Below are positions 1 through 7,972 of a stretch of DNA of 64,000 bases, piece by piece. Within the stretch, counting starts at the first letter, position 1, and each line of letters begins with the position of its first letter. A program made the translations under genes and the position numbers. The notes beneath the pieces were generated by a model, which searched no databases, was not told the origin of the DNA, and saw only the letters and a program-made list of their open reading frames with translations. This DNA comes from a virus. The stretch lies in the IMG/VR virus record IMGVR_UViG_3300037240_000024, positions 1 to 64,000 of that record. One strand, given 5' to 3'.

Positions 1-120
1 TACGGGTTCTTCCCGAGCAAATACTACCCGAAGCCTCTTCAGGTGCTAAACGTGCTGATCGAACAGGCTGGCGCCGATGCGCCGCAGGAAAGAACCGTCC
101 GGTTCGAATGGAGCGAATGA
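1..120 (+). CDS. C-terminal end of a gene cut by the window start
   Basis: Frame 1 is open from the first base to TGA at 118-120 and encodes 39 residues ending RFEWSE. The start lies outside the window. The next gene begins at ATG 117, overlapping this stop as ATGA, the usual junction in this genome. No family recognised. The truncated ORF at the right end of the window (63890-64000) would join it exactly in frame if the ends were contiguous, giving a protein of about 76 residues; that join is inference. Confidence 0.6.
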   Translation, partial: YGFFPSKYYPKPLQVLNVLIEQAGADAPQERTVRFEWSE

Positions 121-377
121 TGGCGAACGTGGTTGGCATTCGCGGTGTTGCCGTCCCAGACGAGAACGGCGCCAACCCGGACGTCGTATCTCTTATGGAA
201 GAGCTTCTTGGAGACGCACGATCTGGCGCACTAAAAGCTATCGCGCTGTCAGCAATTTACGGCAACGATGACATTTGCACGCGCTCAGCCGCAGACACCG
301 GCTACAGGCATTCTCTTCTGGCGGGGACGGTCTATCTTCAGATAGACCTCGCGGCGGAGAGTAAGGAGATCAAGTGA
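117..377 (+). CDS. Hypothetical protein (86 aa)
   Basis: Begins at ATG 117 (a second ATG follows at 120), overlapping the upstream stop. The protein starts MMANVVGIRG and contains two polar helical-looking stretches; no signal peptide, membrane segment or recognised motif. It is followed by a TGATG overlap with the next gene, so it belongs to the small-gene run that precedes the portal. Function unknown. Confidence 0.6.
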   Translation: MMANVVGIRGVAVPDENGANPDVVSLMEELLGDARSGALKAIALSAIYGNDDICTRSAADTGYRHSLLAGTVYLQIDLAAESKEIK

Positions 378-763
378 TGGCGAAGCACCCCGAGTTCAAA
401 GCGCCGCAGGGCGTTCACGTCAAGACGCCCGACGTCGGGTTGTTCGGCGAAGAGCCGGCGACGGATGAGAGTCCGGCGATCGTCGAACCTCCTTCGACGT
501 CGGTCGAGTGGCTGGAAGTGCCCGACTTCTGTAAAATGCGAGGAAGACCCTACCCGTTCACCGGGGAGCCGGTCTGGTTGACGCCGGACGGCGCGACGGA
601 ATATATCGCGGTGTGGCGCGTGACGCGCGAATATCGCTCCGGGCGTTTCCAGCCGGTCGGTTTCTGGGCGGTTCGCAATGGCGGCGGCCAGAAGATCGAC
701 TTTGAGCCGCTCGGCTATCGTCGGTTCGAGGAACCGATTTTCGTTCCGAAGAAACGCGCATGA
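377..763 (+). CDS. Hypothetical protein (128 aa)
   Basis: ATG 377 is preferred over GTG 374 because GGAG lies about 8 nt upstream. The acidic, proline-rich N-terminal third is followed by an aromatic-rich C-terminal half (motifs FTGEPVWLTPDG, RVTREYRSGRF, FEPLGYRRFEEP) that looks like a small folded domain. Stop and next start overlap as ATGA. No family recognised; the position between terminase and portal, if the ends join, suggests a virion-assembly or packaging accessory role. Confidence 0.6.
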   Translation: MAKHPEFKAPQGVHVKTPDVGLFGEEPATDESPAIVEPPSTSVEWLEVPDFCKMRGRPYPFTGEPVWLTPDGATEYIAVWRVTREYRSGRFQPVGFWAVRNGGGQKIDFEPLGYRRFEEPIFVPKKRA

Positions 764-1356
764 GTGACGAACCGCAAGTCATCGAAGCGACATGGACCGA
801 GGAGGGTTTCATGCAACCGTCCCGCAAACGCATCACTTTCCAGTGTCCAATCTGCGAACACATTTGGGCGCAGACCTTCAAGGCCGAGCCGCTCAAAGAC
901 CCGCCGTGTCCGAACAAATACTGTGCGGATCGCCGAGCGCTGGTCGATCTCCAGAAGCAGGTCGCCAACCTGACGGCGATGCTGACGTCCGGGCAGGCGC
1001 CGGCGCAGATCGGCAACAACATCAAGGTGCAGGCGGTGGACAGGACCGCCGAGATCGTCATGCAGGACCACAAGCTGACGGACCTGCGCGACGGCATTCG
1101 GCAGGGCGAGAGCATGGCGCCGAAGCTGCCGGTCCCGATGCAGAACGCCGCCGATAATTTCTTCTCGGGTGGCGCGGCTGCGCTCGGCACGGGTCAGTCG
1201 ACGACGCGGTTGCAGAAGCGGATGCAGGCGCTCGGCCAGCGCGCCATCGCAGGCGGGATGCGTGATATGTCGATTGCACCGAACCAGGTGCTGCCGAAGC
1301 AGCGGCCAGCGACGATCCAGGTCGCGAACGACGCCTATCGTGGGAAACGGAACTAG
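760..1356 (+). CDS. Zinc-ribbon-like protein (198 aa)
   Basis: The N-terminal region carries CPICEH followed about 19 residues later by CPNKYC, a pattern consistent with a four-cysteine zinc ribbon at residues ~29-55. The remainder is polar, with a helix around DLQKQVANLTAML and a Gly/Gln-rich C-terminus. It ends one base before the stop of the convergently oriented portal gene. A small DNA-binding or structural adaptor role is possible, but the function is not known. Confidence 0.6.
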   Translation: MSDEPQVIEATWTEEGFMQPSRKRITFQCPICEHIWAQTFKAEPLKDPPCPNKYCADRRALVDLQKQVANLTAMLTSGQAPAQIGNNIKVQAVDRTAEIVMQDHKLTDLRDGIRQGESMAPKLPVPMQNAADNFFSGGAAALGTGQSTTRLQKRMQALGQRAIAGGMRDMSIAPNQVLPKQRPATIQVANDAYRGKRN

Positions 1357-1357
1357 G

Positions 1358-3130
1358 TCACTTCTTCCCGCCGTGAGCCTGAAGCTTAGCCTGCTCGGCC
1401 GCTTGCTGCGCCTTGGCCTTCGCGATGTCGCGCCGCGTGACACCCATCTGGAGCGCCTCGGGATCGGTGACGTCGAGTTCGTCGAGCGCATCGGCCGGCG
1501 ACATGCCGCCGATCTTGACCAAGTCGAACACCAGTGACTTGTGGTCCTGCGCGAAGGCGGGCGACGACGAGTGCGAGTTGACCGTCAGCGTCAGGTCATC
1601 GGACAGATCGTCGAATCCGAACAGCACCGGGACCATGCCTTCGGCCGGCGGCACGGCGAACTTCAGCACCTCTTCGTCGCCTTCGACGCCAGCAGCCGAC
1701 TTCTCGACCCAGGCGCACATCTTCTTGGCGTCGTGGGCTCGCGACATATCGAGCATGAAGCCGCCGAACGATTCGACGTCGCGCTGCGTCAGCAGCGCCC
1801 GATCCTTGAAGCGTGGCGAGAACATTCGCACCAACGCCTCCGCATGATTGGCTGAGCGCACACCTTTTTCGCCGTGACCCTTCGCGGTCGGCGGAATCCC
1901 CATGAGGTCGTCGAACATCCGCTCGTATTCGTGCAGCGAATTCCAGATGTCTTGCGGGATCGTGACAAGATCGCGTTCGATCTTGGCTTGCGGAGACGAC
2001 TCCACGTAGTAGCCCGCCGGCTTGTTGAACCGCGACAGCGCCAGTTGGTTGACGCCGGTGCCGCCGATGAACTTGGTTGACGGCTCTTCCTCTTTTCTCA
2101 GCATTTTGTTGATGCCGACGATCCGGCTATTGATCGCTTCTTGCAGCATCATTAGCCGTGCGATCTCGCTCATTCCCCAGAAGTACCACGGCACCGGGTT
2201 CGGGCAGAACGTGTTGAACGGATGTACGCCCTTCAGGTGTGGAGCCGACATCTTCTTTTCGGTGTCGTAGGCCAGCGCGTTCTGGAGCGAGTAGCGGCCC
2301 ATCAGGAAGATGTCGTCGCCGATCGTCGAGAAGGTCGTCCAGTCTTCGCGCTCGTCGTCCCACACCCACAATTCATCCAAATCCATCAGCGAGTGCTCGA
2401 CCTCGGGCGACATCTCGGGCCGGGGTGACGACATCCAGTCGACGATGCCGCGCGTCTGCGAGACGCCGCCACCGGCGGCCTGGAGCGGATAGAGCCCGCC
2501 GACGACGATGTTCATCGCCGAGCCGCGCGTGTCGTTCAGCCCGCCGGTCGCCTCCTTGACGTATTTTTTCGACTTCCGAGCCAGTTCCACCTCATCCGGT
2601 CGCCCGGCGATCAGCCGCAGGAACTGGTGCTGCGTGATCTGCGTCGTGTGGACGAACGCCTCCATGTCGGGATCGAGCTTCGTGTGGTTTTCGCGATAGA
2701 CGCCGAACTCCGTCGGCGGCACCAGCGTCGGCAGAAAGGCGCCGCGCTTGTAGAGCATCTTTATGATGCCGATCCCTTCGACCAGCCCCGAGCACACCGC
2801 CTGCGAGATCATGGAGTCGGCGTCGCTCTGCCGGCAGTGCTGCCTGATCCTGGCCGCCGCCGCGCGACCCTTCGCCTCGTTGACGACGTTCGGAATATCA
2901 GGATCTCCGATGTGGAAACGCAGCGACACCGGCGAGTAGAGCAGCGATTCCAGATCGTCGATTGAGGCGAACGTCTTGTTATACATGGCGGGGTTCGACG
3001 GGTCGGAACTCCCTGAAGAATAATAGCTTTGGAACAGTTGGCCCCTGTTTGCCCGATTGTCCCGCGAGGACAGGCATTGGTTCGTCAAGCCTCGGACGAA
3101 CTGCTTCAAGTCCTTACGGGGTATTCTCAT
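1358..3130 (-). CDS. Portal (head-tail connector) protein, encoded on the minus strand
   Basis: About 590 residues, the usual size for podovirus-type portals. The N-terminus (KDLKQFVRGL, NRANRGQLFQSYY), the segment YFWGMSEIARLMMLQEAINSR with the following IGAINK-like helix, and the Ala/Gln-rich C-terminal coiled tail match the overall pattern of such connectors; identification is by overall resemblance rather than a diagnostic catalytic motif. ATG 3130 (protein MRIPRKDL) is chosen because the 16 residues added by the upstream ATG at 3178 read like translated leader and overlap repeated regulatory DNA. It is the only large structural gene on the minus strand: transcribed towards the left, convergent with the zinc-ribbon gene and divergent from the capsid operon. 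Confidence 0.7.
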   Translation of the reverse strand: MRIPRKDLKQFVRGLTNQCLSSRDNRANRGQLFQSYYSSGSSDPSNPAMYNKTFASIDDLESLLYSPVSLRFHIGDPDIPNVVNEAKGRAAAARIRQHCRQSDADSMISQAVCSGLVEGIGIIKMLYKRGAFLPTLVPPTEFGVYRENHTKLDPDMEAFVHTTQITQHQFLRLIAGRPDEVELARKSKKYVKEATGGLNDTRGSAMNIVVGGLYPLQAAGGGVSQTRGIVDWMSSPRPEMSPEVEHSLMDLDELWVWDDEREDWTTFSTIGDDIFLMGRYSLQNALAYDTEKKMSAPHLKGVHPFNTFCPNPVPWYFWGMSEIARLMMLQEAINSRIVGINKMLRKEEEPSTKFIGGTGVNQLALSRFNKPAGYYVESSPQAKIERDLVTIPQDIWNSLHEYERMFDDLMGIPPTAKGHGEKGVRSANHAEALVRMFSPRFKDRALLTQRDVESFGGFMLDMSRAHDAKKMCAWVEKSAAGVEGDEEVLKFAVPPAEGMVPVLFGFDDLSDDLTLTVNSHSSSPAFAQDHKSLVFDLVKIGGMSPADALDELDVTDPEALQMGVTRRDIAKAKAQQAAEQAKLQAHGGKK

Positions 3131-3189
3131 GTCATCCGATCCTATCGAATGGTTTAGACAGGCGAACGAGCATGTCATCCGATCCTATC
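3128..3189. repeat. Two direct copies of a CATGTCATCCGATCCTAT element at the portal start
   Basis: CATGTCATCCGATCCTATC occurs at 3128-3146 and, preceded by AG, again at 3169-3189, 41 bp apart. The first copy contains the portal start codon and its AGGA-type upstream region on the minus strand. The second continues to TATGCTGAT, making an imperfect dyad (GCAT...ATGC). The same core recurs in inverted orientation at 58165-58192 and 59772-59801 around the serine recombinase. It may be an operator, a recombination site or a duplicated leader. Confidence 0.7.
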
Positions 3190-3223
3190 ATATGCTGATC
3201 GTTGGGCTTTTTCAAACCCTATA

Positions 3224-3253
3224 TTGACACGTTGTTCTTTTCCAGCGTATTCG
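3224..3253 (+). promoter_or_regulatory. Promoter for the 15-aa peptide/capsid region
   Basis: TTGACA at 3224-3229 and TATTCG at 3248-3253 separated by 18 bp resemble a vegetative sigma-70 promoter. It lies upstream of the micro-ORF at 3307 and a strong terminator, and on the opposite side of the divergent portal gene. Confidence 0.5.
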
Positions 3254-3306
3254 TAGAAACGTAGGGTTGAGACTAGACTCACCTTCTTCGGAAAAGGAGA
3301 CTTCCT

Positions 3307-3354
3307 ATGGTTGCTCGTCAGCGCCGCCACAAGGGCCGTAAGGGCCGCAAGTAA
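3307..3354 (+). CDS. 15-residue Arg/Lys-rich peptide, own promoter and terminator
   Basis: ATG 3307 is preceded by AAAAGGAGA at a 6-7 nt spacing, one of the best ribosome-binding sites in the region. The reading frame encodes MVARQRRHKGRKGRK, nine of fifteen residues basic, and stops at TAA 3352-3354. A promoter-like pair lies 55 bp upstream and a UUCG-loop terminator 16 bp downstream, so this is a self-contained transcription unit. It could be a nucleic-acid-binding peptide, a leader peptide, or part of a small RNA. Confidence 0.5.
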   Translation: MVARQRRHKGRKGRK

Positions 3355-3370
3355 GACTTCGGTCTGGAGG

Positions 3371-3397
3371 CCGGGAGCCTTCGGGCTTCCGGTTTTT
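3371..3397 (+). terminator. Rho-independent terminator with TTCG tetraloop
   Basis: CCGGGAGCC and GGCTTCCGG pair (one G-T) around the loop TTCG and are followed by TTTTT. It lies between the 15-aa peptide gene and the capsid operon, and may partly attenuate transcription into the capsid genes. Confidence 0.85.
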
Positions 3398-3411
3398 CAC
3401 AAAGGATTTTG

Positions 3412-3816
3412 ATGCCGCTTCCGATGCCAGCACCTGGCGGTCAAGGCGCTCCCCCACCTCCGGGTGGCGGCGGAACCGGACCCGTAACGGCTGGCGGGCC
3501 TCTCGCCGGTTCGGCGTCGCAAGGCATGGCGAAGGTGAAGCTGGGACTTGAGGCGCTTCAGGCGGCTCTCCCGATGATCCCGATGGGGTCGGAACTTCAC
3601 ACCGATCTGATGAAGGCCGTCTCGTCCATCACGAAGCACCTTGGCGATAAGGGCGGCGAAGGTGGCGGCGGCCAGCAGATTCAGCAGCTTCTCGAAATGC
3701 TGCGGAATGCGAAGATGCAAGGCGCTCCCCCGCAAGCCGGCATGATGCCCGGCGGCGGAGCGGGCGGCGCTCCACCCCCTCCTGGCGCAGGCGCTCCGCC
3801 TCCGCCGGCTATGTAG
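3412..3816 (+). CDS. Pro/Gly-rich virion-associated protein (134 aa)
   Basis: ATG 3412 has AAAGGA upstream. A helical core (about residues 35-100, with KVKLGLEALQAALP and QQIQQLLEMLRNAK) is flanked by low-complexity Pro/Gly tails at both ends. It is the first gene of the capsid operon, before the scaffold candidate and major capsid protein. Function unknown; a structural or assembly cofactor role is inferred from position. Confidence 0.6.
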   Translation: MPLPMPAPGGQGAPPPPGGGGTGPVTAGGPLAGSASQGMAKVKLGLEALQAALPMIPMGSELHTDLMKAVSSITKHLGDKGGEGGGGQQIQQLLEMLRNAKMQGAPPQAGMMPGGGAGGAPPPPGAGAPPPPAM

Positions 3817-3825
3817 GAGATCAAG

Positions 3826-4011
3826 ATGTCCAGTCGTTTTCCCAAGGCGTACACCGCTGAGGTCAAGAAAGACGAATCGATGATGGTCTACACGACCTTC
3901 CCGACGATGGGCATCGGCGCGCGCCCGAGCGGCTTGCCCAAGACCGTCAGCGACGGCCCGAAAAATATCGAGCACGTCGGCAAGTCCGCTTCCGGCACGG
4001 GGAGCAAGTAA
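3826..4011 (+). CDS. Small protein of the capsid operon (61 aa)
   Basis: Starts at ATG 3826, 9 bp after the previous stop, with GGAGATCAAG upstream. A basic, serine- and glycine-rich polypeptide (MSSRFPKAYT...ASGTGSK) with no recognised motif. It lies directly upstream of the scaffold candidate. No function assigned. Confidence 0.55.
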   Translation: MSSRFPKAYTAEVKKDESMMVYTTFPTMGIGARPSGLPKTVSDGPKNIEHVGKSASGTGSK

Positions 4012-4014
4012 ACC

Positions 4015-4590
4015 GTGGCCGAGGCGACAGAAGCTCAGATCCGCGCGCTCGCGATTCTTGAGGAATCGTGGAACGATCCCGAGTTCGGGACTGCGCTTCA
4101 GAAGAAGGTCAAGGCGAAGTTCCCTGACGCCAAGACGAACGAAGACGTCTTCGCCCCGGTTATCAATCCGCTGCGTGCCGAGAACGCCGCGCTGGCGAAG
4201 AAGCTGGAAAAGATCGAGGAAGAGCGTGCCGCCGAGCGCAAGGAGCGCGAAGAGACGAGCATGAAGCGCTCGCTCGACGAGGCTCTGACCTCCGCGCGCA
4301 AGAACTACAATCTGACCGAAGAGGGCTTTGACAAGATGGTCGCCCGCATGAAGGAAACGGGCAACTATTCCGACGCCGACGCCGCCGCCGCGTGGGTCGC
4401 CAGCAAGACGCCGCCCGCGCCGGTCGCCGGGCCTTCGTGGAAGCCGCAGTCGATGAATCTATTCGGCGCCAAGAAGTTCGACGAGGCCTTTGCCGAACTT
4501 CATCGCGATCCGCAGGAATATATGGACAACCAGCTTTCAATTTTCGCATCAGACCCGGACGCTTACGTCGCTGAAACCTTCGGTCGCTGA
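4015..4590 (+). CDS. Probable capsid scaffolding protein (191 aa)
   Basis: Begins at GTG 4015, three bases after the preceding stop. Residues ~55-90 form a strongly charged coiled coil (LRAENAALAKKLEKIEEERA), followed by helical segments and a C-terminal tail. Size, charge, helix content and position immediately before the major capsid gene are typical of phage scaffolding proteins, which direct procapsid assembly and then leave. There is no sequence signature that proves this. Confidence 0.65.
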   Translation: MAEATEAQIRALAILEESWNDPEFGTALQKKVKAKFPDAKTNEDVFAPVINPLRAENAALAKKLEKIEEERAAERKEREETSMKRSLDEALTSARKNYNLTEEGFDKMVARMKETGNYSDADAAAAWVASKTPPAPVAGPSWKPQSMNLFGAKKFDEAFAELHRDPQEYMDNQLSIFASDPDAYVAETFGR

Positions 4591-4619
4591 GCGCGAACCA
4601 TGATTAACGGAGCCGTTTG

Positions 4620-5690
4620 ATGGCCTATCCTACCAGCCCGGTTTCGACATTGACGGGAAGCGGAATCACGCCCGGAGGCGCTCTCGGCGCCCAACTTGCG
4701 GCGATCACCCGGCGCGCTTTTTTGCCCTCACTTTTCGTTCAAATTTACCAGTCGCACCCTCTTTTGTCGCTCTTCATGAGTCAGTCCAAGGCGGCCCGAG
4801 GCGGCGTCTCCCAGATCACCGTCCCGGTGCAGGGCTCCAGCTTCGTGGCCTTCAATTGGGGCTCGTTCACCGGCGACTTTCCGATGCCGACCGATCAGAC
4901 GGCCATTCAGAACGCTCAGTTCAGCCTCAAGCTCGGCATGGTTCCGATCGGCTTCTTCGGCATGGAGGCGATTATCCAGTCCTCCGAGGTGGTGATCCCG
5001 AAGCTGCGGGCCGTCATGTCCGATGCCGCCGTGGTCATCAAGCAGGCTTTCGCGCAGTCGCTCTACGCCAATAACGTCGCCAACCCGCAGGCGTGGGATT
5101 CGCTGTCGATGGCTTACGACGACGGCACGAACGTCCCGTCCTACGGCGGAATCACCAGGACGCCCGGCAGCTTCTGGTCCGGCCAGCTTATCAACAACAC
5201 CGGCGCGGCGGCGGTCACGCGCGTCGGCATGGCGCAGATCCTGACACGCATCCAGGCCGGCGCCGGCGGCGAGGCTCCCGACTATGTCGTGATGAACCCC
5301 GCCAACTGGGCGGAACTGATGAGCGATTTCCAGTCGCTCGAAATGTTCATGACGCGGCCGAACTCGATCTACAACAAGGACGACGTCGTCAACACGGGCT
5401 TCCGCGCCATCCGCGTGCTCGACACACCGATCTTCCCCGACCCGTTCTGCCCGCTGGGCCAGGCGTTCGCCATCAACAGCCGTTACACCGGCCTCTACAT
5501 GAGCGAATACGCGCCGATGACCTTCTCCGGCTTCGAGAGCCAGATCGCCGTCGGCCAGCTCAGCGACGTCGGCGTGCTGATCTCCGCCGCCGATCTCGTC
5601 TGCGCCAAGCCTTCGAGCGGCGCGCAGATCACGAACATCACCGGGGCCGCGTGGCCCAACGTTCCGGGGACTCAACCGGCGGTCCTTTAA
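4620..5690 (+). CDS. Major capsid protein
   Basis: About 356 residues from ATG 4620. The layout is that of an HK97-fold coat protein: an N-terminal arm, a central segment with VMNPANWAELMSDFQ, a late segment RAIRVLDTPIFP, and a C-terminal FSGFESQIAVGQLSDVGVL strand region. It follows the scaffold candidate and precedes duplicated beta-repeat proteins that may decorate the shell. Identification rests on overall pattern and synteny. Confidence 0.75.
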   Translation: MAYPTSPVSTLTGSGITPGGALGAQLAAITRRAFLPSLFVQIYQSHPLLSLFMSQSKAARGGVSQITVPVQGSSFVAFNWGSFTGDFPMPTDQTAIQNAQFSLKLGMVPIGFFGMEAIIQSSEVVIPKLRAVMSDAAVVIKQAFAQSLYANNVANPQAWDSLSMAYDDGTNVPSYGGITRTPGSFWSGQLINNTGAAAVTRVGMAQILTRIQAGAGGEAPDYVVMNPANWAELMSDFQSLEMFMTRPNSIYNKDDVVNTGFRAIRVLDTPIFPDPFCPLGQAFAINSRYTGLYMSEYAPMTFSGFESQIAVGQLSDVGVLISAADLVCAKPSSGAQITNITGAAWPNVPGTQPAVL

Positions 5691-5702
5691 GGAGAATTCG
5701 AC

Positions 5703-6809
5703 ATGGCTGGTCTCAGCGGTTTCAGCGGCGTCGGTGTCGCCCTCACTCTCAAGGGTACACCGAACAACTTCATCGATCTGCCGCCCGGTCAGGTGCAGAT
5801 GCTGTCGCCGGCCGGCGCGTATATGGTGCGTTGCGGTCTCTACTCTTCGATTCAGCAGCTCGACCCGATCAGCGGCATCTGGCGCACGGTCGGCGGCGGC
5901 GTGAACGGCGGCGGCGCTGAATTCGTCATGTCGGACGGCGTCAACTATCGCGTCGCGAACCAGACGGGTTGCGCGGTCGGCGCTCTGCTCACCACGGCGG
6001 GTTCGGCCTACACCACTGCGCCGACGGTCACGGCCAGCGCGGGCGGCTCGATCTGGAAGGCTTTTGTCGGCGGCGCGGTTTCGACGACCGTCACGATCTC
6101 CAACGCCGGCACGGGCTACACCTACCCGCCGATTGTCCAGTTCTCCGCCCCGGCGGCCGGCACGGGCATCCAGGCGACGGGCTACGCGACACTTTCGGGC
6201 TCGACGGTCGCTTCGGTTGTTGTCGTCGATCAGGGCGCCGGCTACGTCACGGCGCCGACGATCACGATCGTTCCCGATCCGCGCGAAGGCGTCAACGCCG
6301 TCTCGCAGGGCTACAACGCGACGGCGGTCTGCGTGCTCACGGGTTCCGGCACGATCACGGGTCTCGTCTGCCTCGATCACGGCACGACGCTCACCGCCGT
6401 CCCGACGCTGTCCTTCTCGTCCGGCTCGGGCGCTGCGACGGCGATCATGTGCTGGTCGATCACGGCATTCGCGGTCGGCACGGCCGGCGCGGGTCTGTCC
6501 GGCGCCAACGCGGTCATCACCGCGATCGACATCCCGAGCACCACGGCGGCAGCCTATCTCAATCCGTCGACCCAGTACGGCACGGCGTCCTACAACTGGG
6601 GCCTCGTGCGCCAGCGCCCGGCCTATATCGTCGGCACCGTCACGGCCAACGCGATCACCGTGACCACACCGCGATATATCGACGGCGGCATCTATACGAC
6701 CGCGCCGGTCGCGATTGTGCTCGCCAACGGTTCGGTCGTCACTACGGCTCCGGTCGTCACCGTTTCGATGGGCGGCCTGAACGATCGCGCCTACGTGATG
6801 CAGCTCTGA
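5703..6809 (+). CDS. Beta-repeat structural protein, copy 1 (368 aa)
   Basis: AAGGAG precedes ATG 5703. Repeats of about 40 residues with the signature GxGYTxxPTVT occur through the protein (SAYTTAPTVTAS, GTGYTYPPIVQFS, GAGYVTAPTITI, GIYTTAPVAI), alternating with short hydrophobic strands; this predicts a long beta-rich rod. It is a tandem paralogue of the next gene and shares its repeat with the nozzle protein and two fibre genes. Position just after the capsid gene suggests a head decoration or head-fibre protein; a tail role is not excluded. Confidence 0.65.
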   Translation: MAGLSGFSGVGVALTLKGTPNNFIDLPPGQVQMLSPAGAYMVRCGLYSSIQQLDPISGIWRTVGGGVNGGGAEFVMSDGVNYRVANQTGCAVGALLTTAGSAYTTAPTVTASAGGSIWKAFVGGAVSTTVTISNAGTGYTYPPIVQFSAPAAGTGIQATGYATLSGSTVASVVVVDQGAGYVTAPTITIVPDPREGVNAVSQGYNATAVCVLTGSGTITGLVCLDHGTTLTAVPTLSFSSGSGAATAIMCWSITAFAVGTAGAGLSGANAVITAIDIPSTTAAAYLNPSTQYGTASYNWGLVRQRPAYIVGTVTANAITVTTPRYIDGGIYTTAPVAIVLANGSVVTTAPVVTVSMGGLNDRAYVMQL

Positions 6810-6821
6810 TCGGAGACGACG

Positions 6822-7904
6822 ATGCCGCTCTGGAACACCCGTAGCGCGGGTTCGCTGTCGGCGACAGCGAACCGCGTCACTCTCGCGCCGGGAGAGACGA
6901 TGCTGCTCGGCCCCCAGGATGCCGTCTATCAGGTTCATCCAGGTTACTATTCTTGTGTTCAGTATTTCGACCCCGTCATGCAAGCGTGGACAAAAATTGG
7001 CGGCGGTTACGGAAATATTGGCGGCACACAACTGGTTTTCTCGGACGGCGTCAATTATCGGATCGCCAATCAGACTGGTGCGGCGGTGGGCGCGCTTCTG
7101 ACCAACGGCGGCACGGGCTACACGTCCCCTCCGACGGTCACGGCTTCGGCGGGCGGTTCGATCTGGCGAGCGGTTATCGGCGGTGCGGTCTCGACTTCCG
7201 TCACGGTTACGAACGCCGGCCTCTCCTACACCTACCCGCCGATGGTGTTGTTCTCAGCCCCAGCTTTCGGCGGCGTGCAGGCGACGGGCTATGCCACGCT
7301 TTCGAGCAACACGGTGTCGACCGTCACGGTCACGAATCAGGGCGCCGGCTATTCGCAGCCTCCGACCATCACGTTCGTCAACGACCCTCGCGAGGGTCTG
7401 AACAGCATCGCCTACGGCTATAATGCAGCGGCGGTCGCGACGACGACTGGGGCCGGCACGGTGACGGCGGTTCTTTGCGTCGACCACGGGCAGGGCGGTT
7501 TGACGACGCTTCCGACTCTGGCGTTTGCGGGTGGCGGCGGTTCGAGCGCAGCGGCGACGACGATCATGTGCTGGAGCATCACGGCCTATGCGGTGACGAC
7601 GGCCGGCACGGGCTGGACGACCGCGCCGTATATCACGGCCTATGACAATTTTCCCTCGACCGCGCCGGCCTACACAAACTCGTCCACTCAGTCGGGCCTC
7701 GTCGCTACGGCGCCAGCACAGATTATCGGCGCTGTGACGGCGGGCGGCATCACGGCAACGGGCCAGAATGTTCTCTTCGGTGGCATCTACACCTCGACGC
7801 CGACGATCGTCATGCAGACCTCCGGCATTTTGATTACCGCGACCGCCGCGCTTACCGCGACGATGGGCGGTCAGAACGCCTCGGTCTACATCCAGCAGAT
7901 CTGA
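6822..7904 (+). CDS. Beta-repeat structural protein, copy 2 (360 aa)
   Basis: Close paralogue of the preceding gene: both contain SDGVNYR(V/I)ANQTG, VTASAGGSIW, GYATLSS/G and DPREG(V/L)N in the same order. The copies differ most in their N-terminal 60 residues (here MPLWNTRSAGSLSATANRVT) and C-terminal 80. A terminator follows, closing the capsid block. The pair looks like a tandem duplication followed by divergence of the ends, as expected if the repeat core is a spacer and the ends bind different partners. Confidence 0.65.
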   Translation: MPLWNTRSAGSLSATANRVTLAPGETMLLGPQDAVYQVHPGYYSCVQYFDPVMQAWTKIGGGYGNIGGTQLVFSDGVNYRIANQTGAAVGALLTNGGTGYTSPPTVTASAGGSIWRAVIGGAVSTSVTVTNAGLSYTYPPMVLFSAPAFGGVQATGYATLSSNTVSTVTVTNQGAGYSQPPTITFVNDPREGLNSIAYGYNAAAVATTTGAGTVTAVLCVDHGQGGLTTLPTLAFAGGGGSSAAATTIMCWSITAYAVTTAGTGWTTAPYITAYDNFPSTAPAYTNSSTQSGLVATAPAQIIGAVTAGGITATGQNVLFGGIYTSTPTIVMQTSGILITATAALTATMGGQNASVYIQQI

Positions 7905-7929
7905 TCGTATTCTGCGCCTGCGAGTGACG

Positions 7930-7956
7930 CCCGCGCCTATCTGGGCGTGGGTTTTT
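7930..7956 (+). terminator. Terminator after the capsid block
   Basis: CCCGCGCC and GGGCGTGGG form an 8-bp stem (one G-T pair) with a short loop, followed by TTTTT. It separates the capsid/decoration genes from the adaptor-nozzle genes. Confidence 0.8.
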
Positions 7957-7972
7957 CGTATAGGACAGGGTC

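Noticed and set aside
4728-7031. 767-codon minus-strand ORF opposite the capsid and beta-repeat genes
   Set aside because: Arg/Asp/Ala-rich composition typical of an antisense frame of GC-rich coding DNA; the plus-strand capsid and repeat genes explain the region.
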